DNA of 64,000 nt from CAWHNT01 sp963830775 (GCA_963830775.1 CAWHNT010000047.1:124001-188000), one strand, 5' to 3'; counted from the first letter of the stretch, positions 9,357 through 18,417 are shown. Notes: generated by a model not told the origin, from the letters alone. Numbers and translations are program-made.

Positions 9357-9375
9357 GGCCCGGCCTGGCCGGGCC
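9357..9375 (+). terminator. GC-rich inverted repeat between tctC and tctB
   Basis: A perfect 9-bp inverted repeat (ggcccggcc / ggccgggcc around one base) lies in the 75-nt gap between the receptor and membrane genes. There is no T run, so it is not a classical terminator; such hairpins often stabilise the upstream mRNA so that the receptor is made in excess. Function is inferred. Confidence 0.35.
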
Positions 9376-9398
9376 GCGAAGGGCGGGGGAGTGCCACC

Positions 9399-9875
9399 AT
9401 GTGGGTGAGCGACGCGGTGTTCGGCGTCGTGCTGCTGCTGCTGGCCACCGCCATCATCGTGCTGGCGCAGGGCTTTCCCGCGATGCCGGGGCAGGATTAC
9501 GGGCCGGCCTTGTTCCCGACCCTGATCGCTGCAGGGTTCGGCCTGTGCGGCCTCGTGCTGCTGGTCCGCACCTTGCCGCGGGTCAGGACGGAGGGCCTGT
9601 TCCATGTCCGCGGCTGGGAAGGCGGGTGGGGCGGCAGGCTCGGCGACGTGCTGCTGATCGTGGGCGGGCTCGTGGCCTGGATCCTGGTCTGGAACCCGGT
9701 GGGCTTCCTGCTCGGTGCCACCGCCTATGCCGGGGCGCTGATGACCCGCTTCCGCGGCCGGCCCGTCAGCTCGCTCGCCTTGGGGCTGGCGCTGGCGCTG
9801 GTCATCGACTGGAGCTTCCGCCGGCTCCTGCTCGTGCCGCTGCCGCTCGGTCCCTTCACCGGCATCATCTGGTAG
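9399..9875 (+). CDS. tctB: Tripartite tricarboxylate transporter small membrane subunit
   Basis: 158 residues with four predicted membrane segments: an N-terminal one (AVFGVVLLLLATAIIVLAQG), a second after MPGQDYGPALFPTLIAAGF, and a closely spaced pair near the C-terminus (VGFLLGATAYAGALM and LALGLALALVIDW). The GPALFPTL motif is typical of TctB. It sits between the receptor and the large subunit and forms the membrane complex with TctA. Confidence 0.9.
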   Translation: MWVSDAVFGVVLLLLATAIIVLAQGFPAMPGQDYGPALFPTLIAAGFGLCGLVLLVRTLPRVRTEGLFHVRGWEGGWGGRLGDVLLIVGGLVAWILVWNPVGFLLGATAYAGALMTRFRGRPVSSLALGLALALVIDWSFRRLLLVPLPLGPFTGIIW

Positions 9876-9884
9876 GGCTTCGCC

Positions 9885-11399
9885 ATGGACCCCGTGATCC
9901 AGGCCTTCGAGCTCGTCTTCAGCCCCTACAATCTCTGGGTCATGCTGGCGAGCGGGCTGTTCGGGCTGTTCGTGGGGGCCATGCCCGGCCTCACGGCCAC
10001 GATGGCGGTAGCCCTCCTGGTGCCGGTCACCTTCTTCATGGAGCCGGTGCCGGCGCTGTCGGCGATCGTCACCGTGACCGCGATGGCCATCTTCTCGGGC
10101 GACATCCCGGGTGCCCTCGTCCGCATCCCGGGCACGCCCGCCTCGGCTGCCTATGTCGAGGACTCCTACAAGCTGACGCTCAAGGGCAAGGCCGAGCTGG
10201 TCCTGGGCTGTGATCTCGTCTTCTCCGTCATCGGCGGGCTGATGGGCACCATCGTGCTGGTGCTGGCGGCCCCGGCACTGGCCGAGGTGGCGCTGAACTT
10301 CAGCTCGTTCGAGTATTTCTGGCTCGCCCTCTTCGGCCTCTCCTGTGCCGTGTTCGTCTCCACGGGCGATCCGGTGAAGGGCTTCGCCTCGGTGCTGCTG
10401 GGCCTGTTCCTCGCCACCGTCGGGATCGACCCCACGGCCGGGCACCCACGCTTCACCTTCGGCAGCGTCGAGCTGATGGCCGGGGTCGACCTGATCCCGG
10501 CGATGATCGGCATGTTCGCGATCAGCGAGGTGCTGCGCTGGGTGACGGGCCCCCGCGAGATCGTGAGCCTGGCACAGCGCCAGCTCGGCAACGTCTTCAA
10601 AGGCCAGCTCGCCCTTCTCCGCCGCTACTGGGTCAATGTCCTGCGCAGCGGAGGCATCGGCACCGCCATCGGCATCCTGCCCGGGGCCGGGGCCGACATC
10701 GCGGCCTGGATCACCTATGCGGTCTCGAAACGCTTCTCGAAGGAGCCCGAGAAGTTCGGCACCGGGCATATCGAAGGCATCGTGGACGCCGGCACGGCCA
10801 ACAACTCGGCCCTGGCCGGGGCCTGGGTGCCGGCGCTCGTGTTCGGCATCCCCGGCGATTCGATCACCGCCATCGTGATCGGCGTGCTCTACATGAAGGG
10901 CATGAACCCGGGGCCGATGGTGATGCTGGAGCAGCCCCATCTGCTCTATTCGATCTTCCTCACCTTCTTCCTTGCCAACCTGCTCCTGCTGCCGTTGGGC
11001 TGGGGTGCGATCAAGCTCTTCCGCCGGATCCTCGGGGTACCGCGCGAGATCCTGATGCCGCTCATCATCGTCTTCTGCGTCGTGGGCGCCTTCGCCATCA
11101 ACAACAGCATCTTCGGCGTCGGCATCATGCTGCTTCTGGGCGTGGTGGGCTATCTCATGGAGGAGAACGGCTTCCCGCTCGCACCCGCCATCCTGGGCCT
11201 CGTCCTGGGTGGCATGATCGAGGCCAACTTCATGACCTCGATGATCAAGTCGAACGGCGATCTCATGGCCTTCTTCGACCGCCCGATCGCGGCCGTGCTG
11301 GGCGTGGTGACGCTCGCAGCCTGGACCTGGATCGTCGTGACCGCCGTCCGCCGGCCGGCCCGTGCTCTGCCTGAGCCGGCAGCCGGGGATGCCGCCTGA
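9885..11399 (+). CDS. tctA: Tripartite tricarboxylate transporter large membrane subunit
   Basis: 504 residues with about 12 membrane segments. The family glycine-rich motif GAMPGLTATMAVALLVPVTF is near the N-terminus, and a second pseudo-repeat, GILPGAGADIAAWITYA, is in the middle, with GIPGDSITAIVIGVL further on. This is the channel-like subunit of the secondary transporter driven by the proton or sodium gradient. It starts 9 nt after tctB. Confidence 0.95.
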   Translation: MDPVIQAFELVFSPYNLWVMLASGLFGLFVGAMPGLTATMAVALLVPVTFFMEPVPALSAIVTVTAMAIFSGDIPGALVRIPGTPASAAYVEDSYKLTLKGKAELVLGCDLVFSVIGGLMGTIVLVLAAPALAEVALNFSSFEYFWLALFGLSCAVFVSTGDPVKGFASVLLGLFLATVGIDPTAGHPRFTFGSVELMAGVDLIPAMIGMFAISEVLRWVTGPREIVSLAQRQLGNVFKGQLALLRRYWVNVLRSGGIGTAIGILPGAGADIAAWITYAVSKRFSKEPEKFGTGHIEGIVDAGTANNSALAGAWVPALVFGIPGDSITAIVIGVLYMKGMNPGPMVMLEQPHLLYSIFLTFFLANLLLLPLGWGAIKLFRRILGVPREILMPLIIVFCVVGAFAINNSIFGVGIMLLLGVVGYLMEENGFPLAPAILGLVLGGMIEANFMTSMIKSNGDLMAFFDRPIAAVLGVVTLAAWTWIVVTAVRRPARALPEPAAGDAA

Positions 11400-11419
11400 C
11401 GAAGGATGATGGAGGGACG

Positions 11420-12187
11420 ATGTCGAGCTTCGCTGTCTACCCGAGCCTGAAGGGCCGCTCGGTCCTCGTCACCGGTGGCGGCTCCGGGATCGGGGCGCAG
11501 ATCGTGCGCCGTTTCTGCGAGCAGGGCTCGAAGGTGGCGTTCATCGACGTCGACCGGGCCGCCAGTGAGGCGCTCGTGCAGGAGATCACGGGCGGCGACC
11601 GGCCGGCACCCCTCTTCCTGCCCTGCGACCTGCGTGACATCGCGGCCCTGCAGTCGGCGGTGGCCGAGGCTGCCGCCGCCAATGGGCCGATCACGGCGCT
11701 GGTGAACAACGCCGCCCGCGACGACCGCCACGCCTGGGACACGGTGACACCGGAGTTCTGGGACGAGCGCTTCGCCGTCAACCTCCGGCACCAGTTCTTC
11801 GCCGCCCAGGCGGTCCAGCCGATGATGAAGGAGGCCGGCGGCGGCTCGATCATCAACATGGGCTCGACCTCGTGGATGGTGGGCCAGGGCGGCATGGCGG
11901 CCTACACGGCGGCGAAGTCGGCGGTCCTGGGCCTCACGCGGAGCCTGGCGCGGGACTGGGGGCCGGACAATATCCGGGTCAACTCGGTGGCACCGGGCTG
12001 GATCATGACCGAGCGGCAGCAGAGCATGTGGCTGACGCCCGACGGCGAGCGCGAGCTGATGACGCGGCAGTGCCTGAAGCGGAAGCTCTATCCGGACGAT
12101 ATCGCGCGAGTGGTGCTGTTCCTGTGCGCGGACGACAGCTCGGCAATGACCAACCAGAGCTATATCGTGGATGGGGGGTGGGTGTAG
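11420..12187 (+). CDS. Short-chain dehydrogenase/reductase, tct-linked
   Basis: 255 residues, classical SDR. The NAD(P) motif VTGGGSGIG is near residue 20, VNNAARDD near 95, and the catalytic Ser, Tyr and Lys appear as GSTSW and YTAAKSA. The aspartate in FIDVD after beta-strand 2 suggests NAD preference. It begins 20 nt after tctA with a GGAGGG ribosome site, so it is the last gene of the tct operon and probably oxidises the imported hydroxy acid, sugar acid or its lactone precursor. The substrate is inferred from context only. Confidence 0.85.
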   Translation: MSSFAVYPSLKGRSVLVTGGGSGIGAQIVRRFCEQGSKVAFIDVDRAASEALVQEITGGDRPAPLFLPCDLRDIAALQSAVAEAAAANGPITALVNNAARDDRHAWDTVTPEFWDERFAVNLRHQFFAAQAVQPMMKEAGGGSIINMGSTSWMVGQGGMAAYTAAKSAVLGLTRSLARDWGPDNIRVNSVAPGWIMTERQQSMWLTPDGERELMTRQCLKRKLYPDDIARVVLFLCADDSSAMTNQSYIVDGGWV

Positions 12188-12213
12188 GGCCACTCGAGAT
12201 CGGAGTGCGCGGA

Positions 12214-12537
12214 ATGCAGGCGAGCGTGAGTCCGGCGTCCGTCAACGAGCGGGAGGAGATCCTGCGCCTGCTACGCGCACGTGCGCCGCAGCTTCGAAGA
12301 CGCGGCATCCGGCATCTCGGGCTGTTCGGATCGGTTGCGCGTGGCGATGCCGGGCCCGCCAGCGATGTCGATCTCCTGGCCGAACTCGATGCCGACACCG
12401 ACCTGGGCTTCGGGGTGGTCAGCTTGATCGAGGAGGTGCGCAACCTTGTGGGTCGCCCGGTGGGGCTCGCATTCTCCAGTCGGATGGACCCGAACCTTCG
12501 GGCGCGGATCGCACGTGACTTGATCCCGGTGTTCTGA
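12214..12537 (+). CDS. MNT-type nucleotidyltransferase, putative HepT antitoxin
   Basis: 107 residues. The minimal nucleotidyltransferase motif GS-x10-DxD is seen as GLFGSVARG...SDVDLLAEL near residues 35-50. In MNT/HepT modules this protein AMPylates and so silences the HepT RNase. Its partner begins 1 nt downstream. ATG at 12214 is chosen because it gives the standard family length. Confidence 0.85.
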   Translation: MQASVSPASVNEREEILRLLRARAPQLRRRGIRHLGLFGSVARGDAGPASDVDLLAELDADTDLGFGVVSLIEEVRNLVGRPVGLAFSSRMDPNLRARIARDLIPVF

Positions 12538-12538
12538 T

Positions 12539-12928
12539 TTGCCGGATCGCCAACGGGACTACCTCCGACACATCGACGAAACGATCTCGGCGGCAAAACG
12601 CCTGATCGCGGGTCATACGCGAGCCAGCCTTGCCGATGATGAGGTCGCGGTTGCGGCCATGGAGCGCTTTCTCGAGCGAATCTCGGAAGCGTCGAGGCGG
12701 CTCGATCCCGAGCTCAAGGCTCGACACCCCGCGATCCCGTGGTCGGACATAGCCGGGATCGGCAACGTTCTCCGCCACGACTACGACGAGGTCGATGTTT
12801 CCATTCTATGGAATATCGGGACGAAGGAGCTCGACGCGCTTGCCGCGGCCGTGGAGGCAATGCGCATCGAGCTGGACAGCGGCGCTCCAGGGAGCCGGAC
12901 GGGGCTGGAGCAATCGCCGCCAGCCTGA
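12539..12928 (+). CDS. HepT-like RNase toxin (DUF86), variant motif
   Basis: 129 residues, starting at TTG 12539, 1 nt after the MNT stop. It is all helical and carries the DUF86 C-terminal signature as IAGIGNVLRHDYDEVD near residues 72-87. HepT toxins normally have an arginine four to six residues before the His-x-Tyr; here the position holds glycine (GNVLRHDY), while the His and Tyr remain. The DUF86 subgroup with GN in this place is widespread, and its RNase activity may differ. Forms a toxin-antitoxin pair with the upstream gene. Confidence 0.8.
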   Translation: MPDRQRDYLRHIDETISAAKRLIAGHTRASLADDEVAVAAMERFLERISEASRRLDPELKARHPAIPWSDIAGIGNVLRHDYDEVDVSILWNIGTKELDALAAAVEAMRIELDSGAPGSRTGLEQSPPA

Positions 12929-12940
12929 GCGCGGCACTGC

Positions 12941-13369
12941 TCAACGCTGTGTCTTCAACAAGTCCCTGATCTCCGTCAACAGCACGATATCCGCCGGTAA
13001 TGGCTTCTCCTGCCCGGTGGCCTCGCCCTCGACCACGCGCCGCAGGGTGTTCATCTGCCGGACGACGAGGAAGAGGGCGAAGGCGACGATCAGGAACTTG
13101 ATGATGGCGTTGATGAAGGAGCCGTAGGCGATGACGGGGATGGCGGCGTCGCGGGCGGCTTTGAGGGACGGGTAGGTCTGGTCGGCGAGGGTGAGCGGGA
13201 GGAAGTGGTCGGAGAAGTCGATCCCGCCCATGAGGACGCCGATCGGCGGCATGATGATGTCGTCGACGAGCGAGGTGACGATGGAGGTGAAGGCGGCGCC
13301 GATGATGATGCCGACGGCGAGGTCGACGACGTTGCCGCGAAGGGCGAACTCGCGGAATTCCTTGAGCAT
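12941..13369 (-). CDS. mscL: Large-conductance mechanosensitive channel
   Basis: 142 residues, typical MscL. It begins MLKEFREFALRGNVVDLAVG, followed by the first membrane helix IIIGAAFTSIVTSLVDDIIMP, a periplasmic loop, the second helix NAIIKFLIVAFALFLVVRQM and a cytoplasmic helical tail. It forms a homopentameric pore that opens under membrane tension and releases solutes during osmotic downshock. It converges with the HepT gene, 12 nt away, and appears to be a single-gene unit. Confidence 0.97.
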   Translation of the reverse strand: MLKEFREFALRGNVVDLAVGIIIGAAFTSIVTSLVDDIIMPPIGVLMGGIDFSDHFLPLTLADQTYPSLKAARDAAIPVIAYGSFINAIIKFLIVAFALFLVVRQMNTLRRVVEGEATGQEKPLPADIVLLTEIRDLLKTQR

Positions 13370-13436
13370 CGGCGTGGTCCCTGGACGTGTCTGCCGGGGA
13401 CTGGCCTAGAATTGGTGGCGGGCGTGGGCAAGGAGG

Positions 13437-13469
13437 CTCTCACCCCGGCGCTCGGCGCCGGGGTGAGAG
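13437..13469 (-). terminator. Hairpin terminator after the sugar-binding protein gene
   Basis: A perfect 15-bp inverted repeat, ctctcaccccggcgc and its complement around a 3-nt loop, lies 13 nt beyond the stop of the leftward ABC operon at 13482. It is very stable, but a U-tract is not obvious on the minus strand. It probably ends the operon or protects its 3' end. Confidence 0.7.
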
Positions 13470-13481
13470 GTCCGGTTCAGC

Positions 13482-14489
13482 CTACTTCGCGATGCAGGTG
13501 TCGGCGGTCTCGGGCGTGCAGACGTCGAGGCCGGTGTAGGTCGGGTCCGAGGGGTTCTTGCCCTCGGCCTTGATCTGGTAAAGGAAGTTCATGGTCTGGA
13601 AGCCCATGTCGAAGGGCCGCTGACCGACCTGGCCCAGCGACAGGCCAGCCTTGAGAAGGTCCATCTGGACCGGCAGGGTATCGGCGACGATCAGCGCCAG
13701 CGACTTGTCGGCGATGCGGGCCTTGTGCTTCTCGGCGACGCGCTTGTAGGCCTGCGGGATGAACTGCGGGAAGCCGCCGGTGGGGATGAAGGCATCCAGC
13801 TTCGGGTACTTGGCGAGGATGTCCTCCAACTGCTGCACCGCACGCGGGAAGTCGTCGTCGGTGTAGAGCGGGCAGCCGTCGTTCTCGGTCCAGCCGTTCT
13901 GGCCGGTGAGACGTTCGCCGGGCGAGCTGGCACTCTTGCTCCCGGAGAGCGTGTCGCGGATGCCCTGCATGCGCTCGTTGTGGTTGGCGGCCGCAGCGCC
14001 GCCGGACTGGATGCAGATGGTGCCGCCCTGCGGCTTGATGCTTTGCGCGATCTTGGCGAGATTGACGCCGATATCGTAGTTCTTGGTGCCGACATAGGCG
14101 ATCCGGAGCGCCTTGTCCTTGTCGAGCAGGTCGGAATCCCAGGTCAGCACGGGGATGCCGGCCTCCTTGGCCTGCTTCAGCGCCGAGCCCATGGCAGCGG
14201 CGTTGGACGGGCTCACGGCGATGCCGTCGACCTTCTTGGTGATCAGGTCGTTGACGACCTGGACCTGCTCCTCGCCGCCGCCATGCTCGCCGGGGCCGAT
14301 ATACTCGCAGGCGAACTTGCCGCCGGATTCGGCCTCGGCCTTCTTGCAGCCGTCGCGGGCCTGGTCGAAGAACGGGTTGTTCATGTTCTTCGGCACGAGC
14401 GCGAAGGTGTACTCGGCCGCCTGTGCCGGGACATTGCCGGCAAGGGCTGCGACGGCAACGGCTGCCGTGGCCATCAAGATCTTCACCAT
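13482..14489 (-). CDS. Sugar ABC transporter periplasmic binding protein (RbsB/FrcB type)
   Basis: 335 residues from ATG 14489, which follows a GGGAGG/TAGGAG ribosome site. A signal peptide ends at AQAAEYTFALVPKN. The type-I periplasmic binding fold is recognised by NNPFFDQARDGCKKAEAE, the segment DLITKKVDGIAVSPSNAAA, and GIPVLTWDSD. It belongs to the ribose/fructose-type receptor group; the exact sugar is unknown. It is encoded last in this leftward set (ATPase, permease, receptor); an intact receptor followed by a strong hairpin is consistent with high expression. Confidence 0.9.
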   Translation of the reverse strand: MVKILMATAAVAVAALAGNVPAQAAEYTFALVPKNMNNPFFDQARDGCKKAEAESGGKFACEYIGPGEHGGGEEQVQVVNDLITKKVDGIAVSPSNAAAMGSALKQAKEAGIPVLTWDSDLLDKDKALRIAYVGTKNYDIGVNLAKIAQSIKPQGGTICIQSGGAAAANHNERMQGIRDTLSGSKSASSPGERLTGQNGWTENDGCPLYTDDDFPRAVQQLEDILAKYPKLDAFIPTGGFPQFIPQAYKRVAEKHKARIADKSLALIVADTLPVQMDLLKAGLSLGQVGQRPFDMGFQTMNFLYQIKAEGKNPSDPTYTGLDVCTPETADTCIAK

Positions 14490-14529
14490 AACTCCTAACC
14501 TCCCAAGACCAGATGCGGACCGAGCCCTC

Positions 14530-15549
14530 TCAGCCCGCGCGCCTGCCGCGGATCCGCTCCAGCAGAACCGCGAGAACAATGAACACACCGACGAAGGTGC
14601 CCTGCCAGTTGGCATCCACGCCGGCCATCAAGAGGCTGTTGCGGATGACCTCGATCAGGGCGGCGCCGATGAAGGCGCCGAAGGCACCGCCCTCGCCGCC
14701 CATCAGGTTGGCACCGCCGATCACCGTGGACGCGATCACGCGCAATTCATAGCCCTGGCCCAGCGCGTTGATGGCCGAGCCCTGCCAGCCGACGATCATC
14801 ACCGAGGACAAAGCCGCCATCAGGCCGGAGACGATGTAGGCCTGGAGCTTGATCCGGTCGACCGGCACGCCGGTCATCCGGGCCGCGTTCTCGTTGCCGC
14901 CGATGGCATAGAGATAGCGGCCCCAGGCCGTGAAGTTGAAGATGAAGGCGAAACCCAGGGTGAGGACGATCAGCATCCAGACCGGGTTGGCGATGCCCAG
15001 GATCTCACCGCCGCCGATATTGACGAACGTGTCGCCATAGGGCCCGAACTCGTAGATCATCTTGTTCTGGGAGAGCACGATCGCCAGCGAGCGGGCGATC
15101 GACAGCATGCCCAGGGTGACGACGAAGGGCGGCAGGCCGACATAGGCGATCAGGCCGCCGTTGACAGCGCCTGCCAGGGCGCCGGTGAGCAGGCCGCCGA
15201 TGACGGCCAGGATCCAGTGCTGCCCGGCCTGGAGGATCAGGCCGCAGACCACGCCGACGACACCCATGATCGACCCGACCGAGAGGTCGATCCCGCCGGT
15301 CAGGATCACGGCCGTCATGCCCAGCGCCATGATCCCGATGAAGGCGAAGTTGCGGGTGATGTTGAAGAAGTTGTCGGTGGTGGCGAAGGCGGCCGGCTGC
15401 AGCCAGCTCATGACGAGGCAGATCAGGAGCAGGGCGATGCAGACCCAGAAGGGTTGGCTGCCGAGAATGTTCTGCAGGAAGTTGCGCTCCCGCAGCCCGG
15501 TCACTTCCTCGATCGCGATGCCGGTGTGGCCGGCCTTGGTCGACTGCAT
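14530..15549 (-). CDS. Sugar ABC transporter permease (RbsC/FrcC type)
   Basis: 339 residues with about eight to ten membrane segments and no signal peptide. The family motif GGIDLSVGSIMG is near residue 90, and GRYLYAIGGNENAARMTGVPV is the conserved cytoplasmic loop that contacts the ATPase. It is placed between the ATP-binding gene (upstream, 21 nt) and the binding protein gene (downstream, 40 nt). It belongs to the carbohydrate uptake type 2 family. Confidence 0.92.
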   Translation of the reverse strand: MQSTKAGHTGIAIEEVTGLRERNFLQNILGSQPFWVCIALLLICLVMSWLQPAAFATTDNFFNITRNFAFIGIMALGMTAVILTGGIDLSVGSIMGVVGVVCGLILQAGQHWILAVIGGLLTGALAGAVNGGLIAYVGLPPFVVTLGMLSIARSLAIVLSQNKMIYEFGPYGDTFVNIGGGEILGIANPVWMLIVLTLGFAFIFNFTAWGRYLYAIGGNENAARMTGVPVDRIKLQAYIVSGLMAALSSVMIVGWQGSAINALGQGYELRVIASTVIGGANLMGGEGGAFGAFIGAALIEVIRNSLLMAGVDANWQGTFVGVFIVLAVLLERIRGRRAG

Positions 15550-15570
15550 GCCGGATCGTCCTTCGCGGTC

Positions 15571-16311
15571 TCAGGCGGTGCGGATGGCGCCGGTGATGAG
15601 GCCGGTCACCTCCTCCGGCGAGGTGTCGGCCACCACCTTGTCCGCCACCTTGGTCCCGCGGCGCAGGACGGCGATGCGGTCGCAGACGGCGAAGACGTCG
15701 GGCATGCGGTGGCTGATCAGGATCACGGCGATACCCTGGTGCTTCAGGCGGCGGATCAGGTCCAGCACCTCGGCCACCTGCCGGACGCTGATCGCGGCCG
15801 TCGGCTCGTCCATGAGGACGAGCCGCGAATCGGAGAGGCGGGTGCGGGCGATGGCGACCGCCTGGCGCTGCCCGCCCGACATCTGCTTGACGAGGTCGCG
15901 CGGCCGGGTCTCGGACTTGAGCTCGCCGAAGAGCGCCGCCGCACGGGTGTACATCGCCCCGTAGTCGATGATCTTGAACGGACCGAAGCTGCGCTTCTTC
16001 TCCCGCCCCAGAAAGACGTTCTCGGCTGCCGTCAGGTTGTCGCACAAAGCGAGGTCCTGGTAGACGACCTCGATACCTTCGGCCCGCGCGTCCACGGGCT
16101 TGTGGAAGTGCTTGGCCTCGCCGTTGATCCTGAGCTCGCCTTCGGACGGTGGGAAGTTGCCGGCGATGATCTTGACCAGGGTCGACTTGCCGGCCCCGTT
16201 GTCGCCCATGAGGCCCATGACATCGCCGGGCTCGATCGTGAGATCGACGCCCTTCAGCGCCTCGATGGCGCCGAAATGCTTGGCCACGCCCTGGAGCTCC
16301 AGCAGAGCCAT
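15571..16311 (-). CDS. Sugar ABC transporter ATP-binding protein, single domain (FrcA type)
   Basis: 246 residues: one nucleotide-binding domain rather than the duplicated RbsA form. Walker A is GDNGAGKST near residue 37, the signature is MSGGQRQ near 143, and Walker B is LVLMDEPTAA near 164, followed by the SHRMPDV histidine switch. It dimerises to power the adjacent permease. First gene of the leftward operon; the 70-nt region upstream is the likely promoter. Confidence 0.93.
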   Translation of the reverse strand: MALLELQGVAKHFGAIEALKGVDLTIEPGDVMGLMGDNGAGKSTLVKIIAGNFPPSEGELRINGEAKHFHKPVDARAEGIEVVYQDLALCDNLTAAENVFLGREKKRSFGPFKIIDYGAMYTRAAALFGELKSETRPRDLVKQMSGGQRQAVAIARTRLSDSRLVLMDEPTAAISVRQVAEVLDLIRRLKHQGIAVILISHRMPDVFAVCDRIAVLRRGTKVADKVVADTSPEEVTGLITGAIRTA

Positions 16312-16381
16312 CCAACCTCCCTCGGCAGCCGCTCGGGGCGGCTCTTCTTAGCTACAAGCCGGGGCAGCATACACGGGGCGC

Positions 16382-16738
16382 TTAGGGGGTAAAGGGCTTG
16401 GGGTCGGAGGTGCCGTGGGCAGCCTCGGCGCTGCTTCGGGTCAGATCAATCACACGCCGACGCCGATGCTCCACGGTCTCGGCCGACGGATCATCCAGCT
16501 CATCCCCTTCGCGCGGGGGCTCATCAGTGCCGAAGCTGTCGAGCAAGGTCAGAGCTTCCTCCAGATTGGCTCGCTTCGCCCGCTCGCGGAAGTAATCGAC
16601 GGTCCGCAAGGCGGAGAGCTTCTCGGCGACCGCAACATTAATGAACTGGTTGAGCGTCGTTCCATCCGCCTTGGCGACGCGCTCAGCTTCCGCCTTGAGG
16701 CTGGTCGACAGGCGAAGCGCATAGTTCGAACGGCTCAT
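16382..16738 (-). CDS. Ribbon-helix-helix type antitoxin-like protein
   Basis: 118 residues. The N-terminus (YALRLSTSLKAEAERVAKADGTTLNQFINVAVAEKLSALR read in parts) is a typical ribbon-helix-helix DNA-binding domain with the strand followed by TTLNQFINVAVAEKL. The C-terminal half is acidic and probably binds the partner. It lies directly downstream of a PIN-domain gene, whose corrected stop overlaps this ATG (ATGA). The order toxin-then-antitoxin is less usual but known. Confidence 0.8.
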   Translation of the reverse strand: MSRSNYALRLSTSLKAEAERVAKADGTTLNQFINVAVAEKLSALRTVDYFRERAKRANLEEALTLLDSFGTDEPPREGDELDDPSAETVEHRRRRVIDLTRSSAEAAHGTSDPKPFTP

Positions 16739-16744
16739 CGCTGA

Positions 16745-17170
16745 TCACCTCTCCACTGTCGCCACACGGGTCCGGGCCGCTCGACGGCGATGCCGAACCG
16801 CTCGCTTCCTGCGAAGTCCCGGAGGTTGAACGGTCAACGGAAACGTCCAATCGGCATGACCATGGATTGCCGTCTCCAGAACCATCTCGTCGTTGGGGTC
16901 GCGCAGTGCCGGTCTCCAGCTGTACGAGTACCGTCTATCCCAGCGCGCATCCGAGGCGAGATCCAGGAGCCGCAACACGCGCGTCTCCGTTCCCTTGATG
17001 GCGGCCAACGTCCCCGCGCGCAGGAGCACCTCCTCGTACTGCAGCACAAGCGGGACCGACAAGGCGAGCTCGACTTCCCGGCGCAGCACGGCCCGCAGCC
17101 ATTGCCGTGATGCGCCGTGCGTACTGCGCAGAGCGGCTACCACGACGTCAGTGTCGAGCACGACCCGCAT
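16745..17170 (-). CDS. PIN-domain toxin, C-terminus apparently frameshifted
   Basis: ATG 17170 begins MRVVLDTDVVVAALRSTHGA, with the first PIN aspartate; further acidic residues lie in EEVLLRAG and LRDPNDEMVLETAIHGHADW. It is a VapC/PilT-type RNase candidate. After HADW the frame reads an atypical basic tail to 16745. A frame shift near 16838 would instead give FNLRDFAGSERFGI and a stop at 16735-16737 overlapping the antitoxin ATG, which is what this family normally shows. I take the gene as broken or mis-sequenced near 16838. Confidence 0.7.
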   Translation of the reverse strand: MRVVLDTDVVVAALRSTHGASRQWLRAVLRREVELALSVPLVLQYEEVLLRAGTLAAIKGTETRVLRLLDLASDARWDRRYSYSWRPALRDPNDEMVLETAIHGHADWTFPLTVQPPGLRRKRAVRHRRRAARTRVATVER

Positions 17171-17210
17171 CTTGCGGCGTATAGCATATCGCGGGGAATA
17201 TCGAAACCAG

Positions 17211-18390
17211 TCAGCGATCCGCGAGTGCCAGAAGATGACGTCGAATCCGCCCGCAAGCCTCGACCAGCCGTTCCTCGGATACCGTGAGGCTGAGGCGGAC
17301 ATGGCCGGCGGCCGGGGAGCCGAAAGCATCGCCCGGCAGGAGGGAGACGTTCTCGGCGGCCAGGAGGCCGTGGGCGAAGTCGGTGGCGGAGCGGCCGGTG
17401 CCGCGGACGTCGAGCATCACGAACATGCCGCCGGCCGGCTCGTGGCAGCGGATGCCGGGCAGGTTGGCGAGGTGGTCGAGGACGGTGTCGCGGCGGCGGC
17501 GGAAACGCTCGCGCATGGTCGCGAGCTCGGGGAGGTCATGGGCGAGGGCAGTGGTCGCCGCGTCCTGGATGAAGCCGGGTGAGCCGTAGAGCATGCACAA
17601 GGCGAGGCGGCCGGCATGGTGGGCGAGGGGCTCCGGGCCGATGAGCCAGCCCAGGCGCCAGCCGGTCATGGCGTGCGACTTGGAGACACTGGAGACGGTG
17701 ACGGTGCGCTCGGCCATGCCGGGGAGGGCGGCGGGGCTGCGGTGCTGGCCGGTGAAGACGAGGGTGGCGTAGACCTCGTCGGAAACCAGCCAGAGGTCGT
17801 GCTCGCAGGCGATGCTGGCGAGGGCGGCCAGCTCCTCGGCGGTGGCGACCGCTCCGGTCGGGTTGTTCGGCGAGTTCCACAGGATGGCGCGGGTGCGCGG
17901 GGTGAGGGCGCGGCGCAGGTCGGCCGGGTCGAGGTGGAAGCCGTTCTCGGGGCGGAGCGGGACGGGAACGAGGACAGCACCGGCGGCGGCGACAGTGGCG
18001 GGATAGGTGACGTAGGCGGGCTCGAAGACGATCACCTCGTCGCCGGGGTCGACCAGGCACTGGAAGGCCGCAAAGAGGGCGCACTGGGCGCCGGCAAGGA
18101 CGACTACCTGGTCCGGGGAGACCTGCTGGCCGGTGAGCCTCGCATGCTGGGCGGCGATGGCGGCGCGCAGAGGCGGCTGCCCGACGACATCGGCATAGTG
18201 GGTGCGGCCCTGGTCCAGGCTGGCCTTGGCGGCCTCGACGATCGGGCAGCGGCGTGCCGAAGTCGGGATCGCCTACGGTGAGGAGGATTACGTCCTCTCC
18301 GCGCCGGCGGCGTCGGACCGCCTCGTAGTGGATGTTCCAGGTCTCGGCGGCGGGGCCGCCAAGGCCCGCTGCACGCTGCGCATAGCGCAA
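17211..18390 (-). pseudogene. Aminotransferase class I/II, one frameshift
   Basis: About 392 residues if one extra base near 18245 is removed. The N-terminal piece runs to VGDPDFGTPL; the other frame resumes with IVEAAKASLDQGRTHYAD. The PLP-binding lysine lies in SVSKSHAMTGWRLGW, and SPNNPTG and DEVYATLVF are the other fold-type I motifs. It probably transfers an amino group to or from an imported amino acid. It follows the amino-acid ABC permease gene by 27 nt on the same strand. The coding quality on both sides argues for sequencing error. Confidence 0.8.
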
Positions 18391-18417
18391 GGGCTCAGCT
18401 CCCCGAGGTGCGGGCGG

